Positions 45,364 through 54,063 of a stretch of DNA of 64,000 nucleotides are shown piece by piece. The position numbers and the translations under genes are program-made. The stretch spans positions 248,001 through 312,000 of the forward strand of contig NZ_JAMQOQ010000003.1 of assembly GCF_031624635.1 (NCBI RefSeq), in the 5' to 3' direction. How positions within the stretch are numbered: position 1 is the first letter of the stretch; each line of letters begins with the position of its first letter. The notes under the pieces were generated by a model, which saw only the letters and a list, made by a program, of their open reading frames with translations, searched no databases and was not told the DNA's origin. This DNA is from Halogeometricum sp. S3BR5-2. Its GTDB lineage: Archaea > Halobacteriota > Halobacteria > Halobacteriales > Haloferacaceae.

Positions 45364-45399
45364 TTCCGATTCCGATTCCGACTCTGGTCCTGATACCCC

Positions 45400-46272
45400 T
45401 CACTCGACGCACTCCGTGAGCCGCCAGCGGAGTCCGGAGAGGTCCCACCGCACCCGCCGTTCCGTCTCGTGCGCGCGGACGCGGGGGAGCCGGTACCGGT
45501 CCGGGGACCCGGCGTCGGCGCTCCCTCCTCCGCGAACGACGCCCGGCCGGGAGGTGACGGCCATCGCGTGTGACGCCCGGACCGCCTCGACGGCCTCCTC
45601 GGTGTACCGCCCGAACGGGTAGCAGAAGCGGTCCACATCGACGCCGAGTCGGTCTTCGAGTTCGTCGCGCGCGCCAACTATCTCCCGCTCCAGCGTCTCC
45701 GCGTCGCGGACGCGGCCGAGGTCGAGGTGCGTTCGAGTGTGCGTGCCGACGGTGACGAGGGGGTCGGCGGCCACCTCCCGCAGGCGGTCCCAGGACATCA
45801 CGGCCGGGTCGGGAAACGACTCGTCGGCGAACGCCGCCGGGTCGTTGAACGACGCGCGTTCCGCGGGCGACTCGGCGAACCGGTAGGCGTGGCCGTCGGG
45901 GCCGCCGCCGACGAAATCGACGGGGACGAACAGCGTCGCCGGGATGCGGTGCTCGCGGAGGACCGGGAGGGCGTTCTCGTAGAAGTCGTCGAGGGCGTCG
46001 TCGAACGTGAACGCAACCCGCTTCCCGCCGCTCGGTTCGAGCACGTCGGGCAGGTCGGCGGCCTCGAAGTGCTCGGTGACGTACGCCACGTCGCGCCGGA
46101 ACCGCTCGATGGAGACGTTGCCGTAACCCGCCGGCCGGCCGACGGCGTGGTACGCGAGGATGGCGTTCGACTCGTCGGGGTAGAGCCGCGAGAACCCGGT
46201 CGCGGCGTCGAGTCGTTCGAGGGCGTCGAATCCCGCACGGACGGCGCGCCGCGCGAGCGTCCGCTCTGCCAC
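45400..46272 (-). CDS. Polysaccharide deacetylase (NodB domain)
   Basis: 290 residues. NodB-type carbohydrate esterase: catalytic FTFDDALDDFYENALPVL with the Asp-Asp pair, PATLFVPVDFVGGG, the metal HxxxH in VTVGTHTRTHLDLGRV and FCYPFGRYTEEAVEAVR. It lacks a signal peptide, so it probably removes N-acetyl groups from a sugar or lipid-linked glycan inside the cell, as PIG-L/NodB enzymes do. It starts with GTG directly after the FkbM stop (TAGGTG), so it is translationally coupled. Confidence 0.88.
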   Translation of the reverse strand: MAERTLARRAVRAGFDALERLDAATGFSRLYPDESNAILAYHAVGRPAGYGNVSIERFRRDVAYVTEHFEAADLPDVLEPSGGKRVAFTFDDALDDFYENALPVLREHRIPATLFVPVDFVGGGPDGHAYRFAESPAERASFNDPAAFADESFPDPAVMSWDRLREVAADPLVTVGTHTRTHLDLGRVRDAETLEREIVGARDELEDRLGVDVDRFCYPFGRYTEEAVEAVRASHAMAVTSRPGVVRGGGSADAGSPDRYRLPRVRAHETERRVRWDLSGLRWRLTECVE

Positions 46273-47142
46273 CTACGACTCCCGGACGGCGGCGAGGAAG
46301 TGGCCGCCGTCCCAGTCGACTAGTCGCTCGACGGTCAGCCCCGCCGATTCGAGCACGTCGCGTATCTCCTCGCCCTCGTCGCCGCGGCTGAAGTGCTTCT
46401 CGTAGACGTTGACGTAGACGGTGCGACAGCCCAAGAGGGCGTGTCGGAGGCCGCGAAGCACGTCGAGTTCGGCGCCCTGCACGTCGACTTTCAGCACCGT
46501 CGGCGCCGGGACGCCGTCGGCGACGAGCGAGTCCCCGCGGTCCGTCTGCACCGCCACGCTCCGCCGCGCGGAGTCTCGATCGAGGACGCCGAACGCGCCC
46601 GTCCCGTCGGGGCTGCTCACGCCGAGTTCGGCCCGGCCGCACTCGTCGTCGAGGGCGAGGCGGCGAACCGTCGCGTCCCGGCCGTTCCGTTCGAGGTTCT
46701 CTCGGAGTCGCTCGACGTTCTCGGGGTGCGGTTCGATGGCGACGACGCGCTCCGGCGGGAGGCGTTTCGCCGCGAGAACGCTGTAGACGCCGACGTGTGC
46801 GCCGACGTCCCAGAACACGTCGTCCCCGTCGCCCCCGAAGAGCGTCTTCACGAACCGCTCCAGCACGGTCCGGTCGGGGTCGGTACGATATTTGGCGAAC
46901 CCCTCGTACTCGAACCGCGTCGACACCTTGAACCGCGTCTCCTCCTCGCCGACGCGGAACACGACTTCGTCCGGGAGGACGACCGCGGCCGCGCGGTTCG
47001 TCGCGTCGGTGAGCGCGTTCGTGAGACCGCTCCGCCGGGCGGCGTCCGCCAACGACGTCCCCGCGATTCGGTCGACGGCGGCGCGGCGCGCGGCGTCGAC
47101 GCCGCCGCGGACGCGCGCTCTGACCTCGTTTCTGAGCGACAT
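46273..47142 (-). CDS. FkbM-family methyltransferase
   Basis: 289 residues. A helical N-terminal region (about 1-60) precedes the methyltransferase domain. SAM motif I is FWDVGAHVGVYSVLAAKRLP, motif II VVAIEPHPENVERLRENL, and the FkbM hallmark is VLKVDVQGAELDVLRGL, with VYVNVYEKHFSRG after it. FkbM enzymes O-methylate sugars or other hydroxyls. It follows the FG-GAP gene by 1 nt and abuts the deacetylase gene. Confidence 0.9.
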   Translation of the reverse strand: MSLRNEVRARVRGGVDAARRAAVDRIAGTSLADAARRSGLTNALTDATNRAAAVVLPDEVVFRVGEEETRFKVSTRFEYEGFAKYRTDPDRTVLERFVKTLFGGDGDDVFWDVGAHVGVYSVLAAKRLPPERVVAIEPHPENVERLRENLERNGRDATVRRLALDDECGRAELGVSSPDGTGAFGVLDRDSARRSVAVQTDRGDSLVADGVPAPTVLKVDVQGAELDVLRGLRHALLGCRTVYVNVYEKHFSRGDEGEEIRDVLESAGLTVERLVDWDGGHFLAAVRES

Positions 47143-47143
47143 C

Positions 47144-48283
47144 TCAGCTCACGTTGAACCAGGCGTCGACGTGCTCTTCGGTGTAGGACTTCCCGACGAT
47201 GTCCAACTTCCCGTCGCCGTCGAGGTCGACGAGTTTCGCCTCGTGCGTCGCGACGTCCTCGACGATGACCTCCTCGTCGAACGTCCCGTCGCCTCGGTTC
47301 CAGAAGACGAACTGTCGGGGGGTGTGCCCCTCCTCCAGACGCATCTCGGCCACGTAGATGTCCTTGTTCCCGTCGCCGTTCAGGTCGGCGACCTGCAGGC
47401 TGTGGGGGTTCGAGAGGTCGTCGTGAACGACGGTGAGGTCCCAGTCCGGCGGGTCGAACACGCCGAGGCGGGCCGGTCTATCCTCCTGATAGGGCAGGTC
47501 GCCCTCCGTGATGATTATCTCCTCGTCGCCGTCGCCGTCGATGTCGTCGACGACGAGGCGGGTCCAGTCCCAGCCCTCGGCTATCTGCTCGCGCGTCCAC
47601 GTCCCGTCGTCCTCGCGGTGGAACACGTTCGCGCCGGCGACGATTTCGGGGGCACCGTCGCCGTCGACGTCGCCCACGTGCAGGCCCTCGACGTTGAGAC
47701 CCTCGTGGACGACGTGGCGGTTCGCCACCGGCCACGGTTCGCGCCGGGGGTCCTCGGGGATGTCGTAGTAGAATATGAGTTCGCTCCGCTGTGAGGTGCA
47801 GACGACCTCGTCCTCCCCGTCGCCGTCGACGTCCGCGACGACGATGTCGTGGAACTTCTCGAAGTCGTCGGTGATGAGTCGGCGCGTCCACTCGTCTCTG
47901 GGGTCGTCGGGCTGTTCGAACCAGTAGAGGTCGTGCTTTCGGATGTTCTGCCCGGAAACGAGGTCCATCGACCCGTTTCCGGTGATGTCGCCGAGCGCAC
48001 CGCCGACCGAGAGGTCCGGGGCGCGGGCAACGTCGTGCCGCTCCCACCCGGGGTTCTCGTACCAGAAGACGTTCCACTCGCGGCGGTGGATGGCCTCGCG
48101 GGACCCCGGCAGGAGACGCATCTCTATCTCCTTGTCGAGTATCGGAATCGTGACGGGGTACTCGCCGCCGAACGCCCCGATGAGCACGTCCGGGCGACCG
48201 TTGCCCGTCAGGTCCGTCGTCAGACAGAAACTCATCTGTCCGGACGGAGGGGCGTCGTCGAGACGACGATGCTGAAGCTTCAT
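47144..48283 (-). CDS. FG-GAP/VCBS-repeat propeller protein
   Basis: 379 residues made almost wholly of FG-GAP-like repeats with Ca-binding loops: DLTGNGRPDVLIGAF, DITGNGSMDLVSGQ, DVDGDGEDEVVCTS, DVDGDGAPEIVAGAN, DIDGDGDEEIIITEG, DLNGDGNKDIYVAEM and DLDGDGKLDIVGKSY, that is seven blades of a beta-propeller. No signal peptide, Tat motif or lipobox is present, which is odd because most such proteins are extracellular. It may bind a glycan or a partner enzyme inside the cell. It is the second gene of the isomerase-propeller-FkbM-deacetylase operon. Confidence 0.85.
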   Translation of the reverse strand: MKLQHRRLDDAPPSGQMSFCLTTDLTGNGRPDVLIGAFGGEYPVTIPILDKEIEMRLLPGSREAIHRREWNVFWYENPGWERHDVARAPDLSVGGALGDITGNGSMDLVSGQNIRKHDLYWFEQPDDPRDEWTRRLITDDFEKFHDIVVADVDGDGEDEVVCTSQRSELIFYYDIPEDPRREPWPVANRHVVHEGLNVEGLHVGDVDGDGAPEIVAGANVFHREDDGTWTREQIAEGWDWTRLVVDDIDGDGDEEIIITEGDLPYQEDRPARLGVFDPPDWDLTVVHDDLSNPHSLQVADLNGDGNKDIYVAEMRLEEGHTPRQFVFWNRGDGTFDEEVIVEDVATHEAKLVDLDGDGKLDIVGKSYTEEHVDAWFNVS

Positions 48284-48349
48284 ACGTGCCGTGAGCGCCG
48301 AGAACCCGATTGTAATACCCCGATTAACCGCGCGAAGGGGGCGTCTTCC

Positions 48350-49312
48350 TCAGTCGGCTGACCCGACGGTCGCGGCGTCGTCGGTCGATTCGTCCCCCGA
48401 ACTACCGTCGCTCGGGTCGCCGACGAGGTCCGAGAGGAGGTTCGCGCCCTCGCACACCGTCCCGTACGCGTCCGCGGGGTCGTCGTGCTCGTAGACGAGC
48501 CATTCGGTCCCGCTCTCGCGCGCCGCGCGGGCGACGGACGCGAAGTCGACGACGCCCCGGCCGGGGTCGGCGCTCTCGAAGGCGCCGAATCGACCCGTCG
48601 GCGCCACGTCGCGAATGTGGACGAGCGGTACTCGCCCCGACGCGAGTTCGACGGCCGCAGCGGGGTCGAAGCCGGCGGCGGTCACCTCGCCCACGTCCAC
48701 CTCGAAGAACAGGTCGTCGGGCGCGGTCCGCGCGATGAGGTTCCAGTAGCCGGAGTCGCTCGGAATCTCGCTCGCGTCGAACCGCGGGTCCGCGGCGCGG
48801 AGGCGGGCGAGTCCCCGCGCGCCCGCGTCGGCGAGGGCGTGCGGAAGCGGCGTCTTCTCGAACAGCGACCCGACCGCCCGGGGGACCATCGGGTAGAGGT
48901 CGTGCCGTATCGTGTGGTAGCCGAGGTCGACGTCGTGGGCGTCGAGTTCGTGGGCCACGTCCGCGATGCGATACGAGAACGCCCGGACCGCCCACCGCGT
49001 CCGGAAGTGATTGGCCGGGACGTGCGGAACGACGACCCGGTCGCAGCCGACGGTCTCCAACCGCTCGAACAGGTCGCCGCCGCCGTCGAGCGCCGCCTCT
49101 ATCGTCGGGAGGTCGGCGTGCGCGGCGACGGGGACCACGCCCGTCTCCGAGAGCGCCTCGGCGACGGCGTCGGCGTCCGCCTCGAAGAAGCGGTCGGCGA
49201 ACTCGACGCCCTCGAACCCGGCCTCGGCGACGCGGCGGATCACCTCGGGGAGGGGGTCCGAGGCCTCTCGGACGCTGTACAACTGTATCGCCGGACGTGG
49301 CGTACGCTCCAT
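48350..49312 (-). CDS. TIM-barrel sugar phosphate isomerase/epimerase
   Basis: 320 residues, xylose-isomerase-like TIM barrel: IQLYSVREASDPLPEVIRRV, GFEGVEFADRFFEADADAV, VPVAAHADLPTIEAAL, LGYHTIRHDLYPM, LFFEVDVGEVTAAG with a metal Glu/Asp, VPLVHIRDVAPTG and WLVYEHDDPADAY. The family isomerises or epimerises free or phosphorylated sugars with a divalent metal. An acidic tail of about 30 residues ends the protein. It leads the minus-strand operon and is divergent from the Gfo/Idh/MocA gene, a common pairing in sugar pathways. Confidence 0.86.
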   Translation of the reverse strand: MERTPRPAIQLYSVREASDPLPEVIRRVAEAGFEGVEFADRFFEADADAVAEALSETGVVPVAAHADLPTIEAALDGGGDLFERLETVGCDRVVVPHVPANHFRTRWAVRAFSYRIADVAHELDAHDVDLGYHTIRHDLYPMVPRAVGSLFEKTPLPHALADAGARGLARLRAADPRFDASEIPSDSGYWNLIARTAPDDLFFEVDVGEVTAAGFDPAAAVELASGRVPLVHIRDVAPTGRFGAFESADPGRGVVDFASVARAARESGTEWLVYEHDDPADAYGTVCEGANLLSDLVGDPSDGSSGDESTDDAATVGSAD

Positions 49313-49528
49313 ACGCCGCGGTGTCGCGTCCGCAGCATTGTAATGCGGCTACTAAGCCCGCGAACCGGCACGAACCGCCGGTAGACGGTCGGAGGCGCGC
49401 TCTCAGGGAACAGAGTTCACACGCGACACGGTCCTCCCCGGCGGCGGGACGCTCGTTTTCCGATTCGTCGACCGACCGCGACGGTTATGCCGCGTATACT
49501 CAACGGGCCGAGCGCCGTACCGACCGGC

Positions 49529-50755
49529 ATGACGTTCAGAATCGGATTCGTCGGGACCGGCGACCCCGACGGCGACGGTTTCGCCATGGCGTACCGCCAC
49601 GCCGCGGGCTACGAGCGACTGGACGACTGCGAACTCGTCGCCTGCGCCGACGTCGTCCCGGAGAACGCCGAGGCGTTCGCCGACGCGCACGACATCGACG
49701 CGGCGCACACCTACGAGGACTACGAAGAGATGCTCGCGGAGGCCGAACCCGACGTGGTGAGCGTCTGCGTCCCGCCCGCCCTCCACGCGGACATCGTCGT
49801 CGGCGTGGCCCAGAGCGGCGTCGTGGAGGCGATTCACTGCGAGAAACCGATGGCCGACACGTGGGAGGACGCACAGCGGATGGTCGAGGAGTGCGAGGCG
49901 GAGGGCGTCGCCCTGACGGTCAACCACCAACAGCGCTTCGGGAAACCCTACCGCAAGGCGAAGGACCTGCTCGACACCGGGAAGGTGGGCGACCTGCGCC
50001 GAATCGAGTTCCGCGAGGAACACCTGTACGACACCGGCACGCACGCGTTCGACCTCGCGAACTTCTACAACGACATGGAACCCGTCGACTGGGTGCTCGC
50101 GCAGATAGACTACACGGACGAGAACGTGCTGTTCGGCGCCCACAACGAGAACCAGGCGCTCGCGCAGTGGCGCTACGAGAACGGCGTCTACGGCCTCGCC
50201 TCCACCGGTCGCGGCGAGGCGTTCGCGGGCGACGCCCTGTTCCGACTGCTCGGGACCGAGGGCGAGATAGAGGTGCGCGCGGACGGCACGCTCGCGTACC
50301 GTCGCGACGGGAAATCCTGGAAGACGGTCGACACCGGTATCGACGGCCGGTACCGCCCGCAACCCGGCAGAGTCCGCGCCGGCACCCGACTCGTCGCCGG
50401 GCGCGTCTCCTCGCGCCTCGCGGAGCGACTCGGCTCTACCACGTACACAGAGCGCGCCATCGCGGAACTGATCGGAGCGCTCCGCGACGGCGAGGAGTCC
50501 GAACTGAACGGGCGGAACGCGCTGGCGGCCGACGAACTCATCTTCGCGTCGTGGGAGTCCTCGCGCCGCCGCGGCCGGGTGGACCTCCCGCTCGAAGCCG
50601 AGGACAACGCCTTGGAGTCGATGGTCGAAGAGGAGAGCGTCGGTCCCGACGCGACGGAACGCAGTTACGGCGACGAGGCGGAGGAGAGCGGGACCGGTGG
50701 TCGCGGACGACTCGGGTCCCTCCGCGCGCGCTTCGTCGGGTCCCTCGGGCGGTAA
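49529..50755 (+). CDS. Gfo/Idh/MocA-family oxidoreductase
   Basis: 408 residues from ATG 49529 (MTFRIGFVGTGDPDGDGFAM). The N-terminal NAD(P)-binding Rossmann fold includes VVSVCVPPALHADIVVGVAQ and the family motif EAIHCEKPMADTWEDA. The C-terminal domain carries VNHQQRFGKPYRKAKDLL and the GTHAFDLANFYND His/Asp site. An extra acidic C-terminus of about 60 residues follows. It probably oxidises or reduces a sugar or nucleotide-sugar hydroxyl. Divergent from the isomerase operon. Confidence 0.9.
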   Translation: MTFRIGFVGTGDPDGDGFAMAYRHAAGYERLDDCELVACADVVPENAEAFADAHDIDAAHTYEDYEEMLAEAEPDVVSVCVPPALHADIVVGVAQSGVVEAIHCEKPMADTWEDAQRMVEECEAEGVALTVNHQQRFGKPYRKAKDLLDTGKVGDLRRIEFREEHLYDTGTHAFDLANFYNDMEPVDWVLAQIDYTDENVLFGAHNENQALAQWRYENGVYGLASTGRGEAFAGDALFRLLGTEGEIEVRADGTLAYRRDGKSWKTVDTGIDGRYRPQPGRVRAGTRLVAGRVSSRLAERLGSTTYTERAIAELIGALRDGEESELNGRNALAADELIFASWESSRRRGRVDLPLEAEDNALESMVEEESVGPDATERSYGDEAEESGTGGRGRLGSLRARFVGSLGR

Positions 50756-50770
50756 GCGGGCGCCCCGGCT

Positions 50771-51583
50771 TCACGACCGGTCGTCCGTCGCCGCGAGTCC
50801 CTCGGTCACCCACGCCGGCCGGTCCGGGACGCTCTCCACCCGGCGCAGACGGAACGTCTCGGTCACCGCGACCGTCTCGCCGTCCGCTTCGCCCTCGTAG
50901 CGGAGCGTGTACGACCGGACGACCCCCTCGGGCGTCACCGCCGCCGACAGCGACACGTCGCGGGCGTTCTCGACCGACGAGAACGACGTCTGCGAGTTCG
51001 CTCCGCCCGTTCCGAGGAGGTGGACGAGGGGTCGTCCGTCCGTCGTCGTCCCCGTGGTCACCGTCTCCACCCCGGCGAACAGCGACACGAGGCGCGAGCC
51101 GAGGAACCCTCGGCCGAAGACGCCGTCGCCCGCCCGGTAGAACGGGCCGTCCTCGTCCGGCGGTTCCCGCACGACGCTCGTCGTCTCGTTCGACCAGAGG
51201 TCGAACCGCCCCCGCGCGTCGAGCACCTCCGTGTTCCCCTCGATGCGCTGTTCTTGGTAGTACGCCCGCCGGTCGGCGTCGTACCACGCCGTCTTCGACC
51301 ACTCCGTCCGCGTCCCGTTCGCGTAGTCGACGACGATGAAGCGCTCGTAGCCGTGGGAGAACGCCGACGTCGCCGTTCGGTGGGCGTTCGCCAATCTGAG
51401 CGGGTCGACGACGCCGCCGTCCGCGACTCCGGGCGGGTACGAAATCGGCTCGGGCGTCGACGACGCCTCGGTCGTCGCGGGCGGACTCGGTCCCGGTCAT
51501 TCTTCGACTCCGCCGAGCAGTCCGGCGCATCCGGCCGTGAGACTCACGACGACGAGGGCGACGAACAGGCGCGCCGGTGACAC
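50771..51583 (-). pseudogene. DUF7537-like lipoprotein gene with in-frame TGA after the lipobox
   Basis: From GTG 51583 the frame encodes a clear lipoprotein signal: MSPARLFVALVVVSLTAGCA with lipobox Thr-Ala-Gly-Cys, then GLLGGVEE and a TGA at 51499-51497. The same frame continues directly after the TGA as PGPSPPATTEASSTPEPISY and on through ANAHRTATSAFSHGYERFIV to a stop at 50771, about 270 codons in total. The mature part resembles haloarchaeal lipoproteins with a PPG-x-x-DGGVxDPxxLAxAH entry. A GAGGTG Shine-Dalgarno-like word precedes the GTG. The simplest reading is a recent nonsense mutation. Sequencing error or UGA readthrough are alternatives. Confidence 0.75.
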
Positions 51584-51689
51584 ACCTCGGTGTTCGGTTC
51601 GGTCGGGATAACGTCTCGGGTGGCGGAGAGAGCCGATTCGACTCGTTCGTCCGCCCGGCCGACGAAGGCGGCTCGAGAACCGGCCGGCC

Positions 51690-51966
51690 TCAGTCCACCG
51701 CGCCATTCATCAGGTCGGCGGTCAGGTCGGCGACTTCGCGGCGGACGCGTCGGGCCCGGGTGCGGTCGGGTTCGGCGTCGCGGTCGGTGACTGACTCGAC
51801 GTAGTCGAGGACCGCCCCGGCGTTCCGCGAGTGGAATATCTCCCCCTCGTCGATGAGGGCGCGGTCGACGGAGATGCAGGTGTTCGGGAAGAAGGAGACG
51901 GCGGGCGTGTCCATCCGAGCGGCCTCGCGGGCCATCGTGCCCGACCCCGTGAGGACGCAGCGCGCG
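51690..51966 (-). pseudogene. C-terminal remnant of a DUF354-family gene
   Basis: The minus frame from about 51966 reads ARCVLTGSGTMAREAARMDT, then PAVSFFPNTCISVDRALIDE and GEIFHSRNAGAVLDYVESVT, ending at a stop at 51690. This is the C-terminal part of DUF354 proteins, GT-B-like relatives of UDP-GlcNAc 2-epimerase found in glycan clusters. Upstream of about 51966 the frame loses all similarity, so about three quarters of the gene is missing. The loss coincides with the start of homology of the plus-strand remnant. Confidence 0.7.
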
Positions 51967-52740
51967 TTCCTCGAACACCACGAACTGACCGGAGCGACGT
52001 GGTCGCTCGACGTGGCCGCGGACGCGGCCGCCTACATCCGCGAGGGCATCAACGTCGTCGACGTCGACGGGTTCGAGGCGTACGCGTACACGCCGTACGA
52101 CGAGTTCGTCGTCATCAACGCGAACGCCCTCGCAGCCGCGTTCTTCCTCCGTCTGTCGAAGCGCACGGACGACGAGGGGCTGACCGACCGCGCCGAGGAA
52201 CTGTTCGAGTTCGTCCTCCACGCGCAGGACGACGGCGGCGCGTGGTACTACTCGATGCCCGCCTCCGAGTCGCACCTCAGCCACGACAACTTCCACACGG
52301 GGTTCGTCTTAGAGAGCCTCCGCGAGTACGTCGAGACCTATCCGTCGGACGAGCGCGTTCGGGAGGCGTACGAGGACGGACTCGACTTCTTCGTCCGCGA
52401 ACTGTTCGAGGACGACGGCGCGCCGAAGTTCGAGTCCGACCGGTCGTATCCGTACGACGCCCACGCCTCCGCGCAGGCGATTATCACCCTCGTCCGCTCG
52501 GACGACGACGACGCGCAGGACGTCGCCGACGACGTGTACGAGTGGACGATGGAGCACCTGTACGACGAGGACGGCTACTTCTACCGCCGAATCGGTCGAT
52601 TCTTCGACGACGAGACGCCGTACATCCGCTGGAGTCAGGGCTGGATGACGCTCGCACTGGCGACGCTGGCGCGCGAGGCGGCCAGCGACGTCGAATCCGG
52701 CGCCGAGTCCGGCCGACTGGGAGTCGGCGAGACCGAGTAA
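51967..52740 (+). pseudogene. 5'-truncated alpha/alpha-toroid protein gene
   Basis: From about 51967 the plus frame encodes a toroid-type protein, about 257 residues: FLEHHELTGATWSLDVAADA, EFVVINANALAAAFFLRLSK, HLSHDNFHTGFVLESLREYV, SYPYDAHASAQAIITLVRSD and SQGWMTLALATLAREAA. The expected N-terminal ~100-130 residues of an (alpha/alpha)6 barrel are missing. The open frame continues upstream to an ATG at 51853, but that stretch is antisense to the DUF354 remnant. Its stop codon abuts the TnpB element. Related in fold to the C-terminal half of the protein at 4962. It may still be translated from the ATG at 51853 as a chimera. Confidence 0.65.
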
Positions 52741-52815
52741 ACTACCCCACCCTACTCCCTCGGCGCTACGCGCCTCGGTCCTTGAGGGTGGGGCTTTGAT
52801 GTGGACTCCCGGCAG
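52741..52815 (-). ncRNA. Probable omega RNA 3' portion / right end of the TnpB element
   Basis: In other IS200/IS605 elements the guide (omega) RNA covers the end of tnpB and the right end. Here that region holds the 9-bp stem at 52745-52753/52785-52793 enclosing a smaller GGCG/CGCC hairpin (52762-52774). By analogy the guide would be the host sequence just beyond the hairpin, reading into the toroid gene's 3' end. This is inference from position and structure. Confidence 0.4.
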
Positions 52816-54063
52816 TCAGTCGCCAACAACAGGCCGGTGACTCCCGCCGTTCAACGTCCCACCATTTATACGCAGGTCTACTTCTGCGTCTCCGCTCCCC
52901 GACGTGGGCGAGGAACGGAGTCTGTGGATTCGATTTCGAGCGTACCGTAGCCCGATGTTTTTCGCGCCGTTGTAGTCCGCGTTCACCTCGTATCCGCACT
53001 TCTGGCAACAGAACTGTTCCCCGTGGCGGTTGTCCTCATGCGTGAACCCACAGTCCGTCCGAGAACAGCGTTGGGACGTGTGGTTCGGCTCAACCTGCTC
53101 CACGGAGACGCCGTGTTCCGGTGCTTTGTAGGAGACGTACTCAAACAGGCGTCGGAACGCCCAGACGTGGTGCCACTTCGCGTGCGGAAGCCGCTCACGA
53201 ATGTCGGTCAAATCCTCGAACACGATAGCGTCGCAGTCGTGTTCCACGGCCTCCGTGACGAGTTCGTTGGCGACCGTGTGGATATACTGTTTCCGCCATG
53301 CGTCTTCACGCTTCCCGAGGCGAAGCAGGGCGTTGTGCGCGGCCTGGGTGCCGCGCTGTTGCATCTCACCACGTCGCTTCTCGAACTCACGGCACCAGTG
53401 GTCGTAGTCGTCTCCCTGCCAGAACGTGCCGGTCGAGGAGACGGCGAGGCTGTTGACGCCGAGGTCGATACCGAGGACCGTTTGGTCGGGGTGCCCGGTA
53501 TCTGCCGAAACCTCTGCGTTACCGTCTCTCCGCCGAGTCGATATTTGGATGTAGAACTCTTCGTTCACTGCGTCGTATCGAACCGTACTCTCTCGGAACT
53601 CATACTCATCGGAGAGGACGTACTGCTCGTAGGGTGTCGGACTATCTGCCGGGAGAACGAACGACGGTTCGACGCGGCCCTCAACAGTTGCCAGCGACAC
53701 CTTGTTTCGGTAGAAGGTCGCGCTCCGCGCGTCGTAGTCCATCGTTTTGGCGGTGAACGTCGGACAAGAGATACGTTGTCCCTTCTTCCATCGTTCGATA
53801 ACGCCTTTGACGGCTTCGACAGCGCGTTTGATGGCGGCTTGGACGAGCTGTGCCTGTAGGTCCGTCTCCTCTCGAAGTTCGGAGTAGAGCGCGTCACGAA
53901 CCTCTCGCTTGTTGGTCTTGCACTCGGTGTAGGATGTGTCGGACCAACAGTAGTCGGCGGTTCGGTTCGCGCAGTACAGGTATTGCTCGGCGGTTCGGTG
54001 GAGTGCGTCGCGCTGGTCGTCGGAAACGGCGAGTTTCACGACTGCAGTTCGACGCACCTCCAT
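52816..54063 (-). CDS. tnpB: TnpB RNA-guided endonuclease, RuvC intact
   Basis: 415 residues from ATG 54063 (MEVRRTAVVKLAVSDDQRDA). RuvC residues are present: Asp200 in VLGIDLGVNSLAV, Glu283 in AIVFEDLTDIRERL, and Asp363 in NADYNGAKNIG. The zinc ribbon CSRTDCG (Cys333, Cys338) and CCQKCG (Cys353, Cys356) is complete. An N-terminal helix/barrel region precedes RuvC. TnpB proteins cut DNA guided by an omega RNA made from the element's right end and promote its retention. The frame is open 65 codons further upstream, but that sequence covers the left-end hairpin and is not protein-like. Confidence 0.92.
   Translation of the reverse strand: MEVRRTAVVKLAVSDDQRDALHRTAEQYLYCANRTADYCWSDTSYTECKTNKREVRDALYSELREETDLQAQLVQAAIKRAVEAVKGVIERWKKGQRISCPTFTAKTMDYDARSATFYRNKVSLATVEGRVEPSFVLPADSPTPYEQYVLSDEYEFRESTVRYDAVNEEFYIQISTRRRDGNAEVSADTGHPDQTVLGIDLGVNSLAVSSTGTFWQGDDYDHWCREFEKRRGEMQQRGTQAAHNALLRLGKREDAWRKQYIHTVANELVTEAVEHDCDAIVFEDLTDIRERLPHAKWHHVWAFRRLFEYVSYKAPEHGVSVEQVEPNHTSQRCSRTDCGFTHEDNRHGEQFCCQKCGYEVNADYNGAKNIGLRYARNRIHRLRSSPTSGSGDAEVDLRINGGTLNGGSHRPVVGD

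Noticed and set aside
51853-51966. First 38 codons of the plus-strand toroid frame as a true N-terminus
   Set aside because: The same bases encode the DUF354 C-terminus on the other strand, with a clear family match. The plus-strand reading does not resemble toroid proteins.
53023-53859. 278-codon plus-strand frame inside the TnpB gene
   Set aside because: Shadow of tnpB; no domain, and the TnpB reading has complete catalytic motifs.
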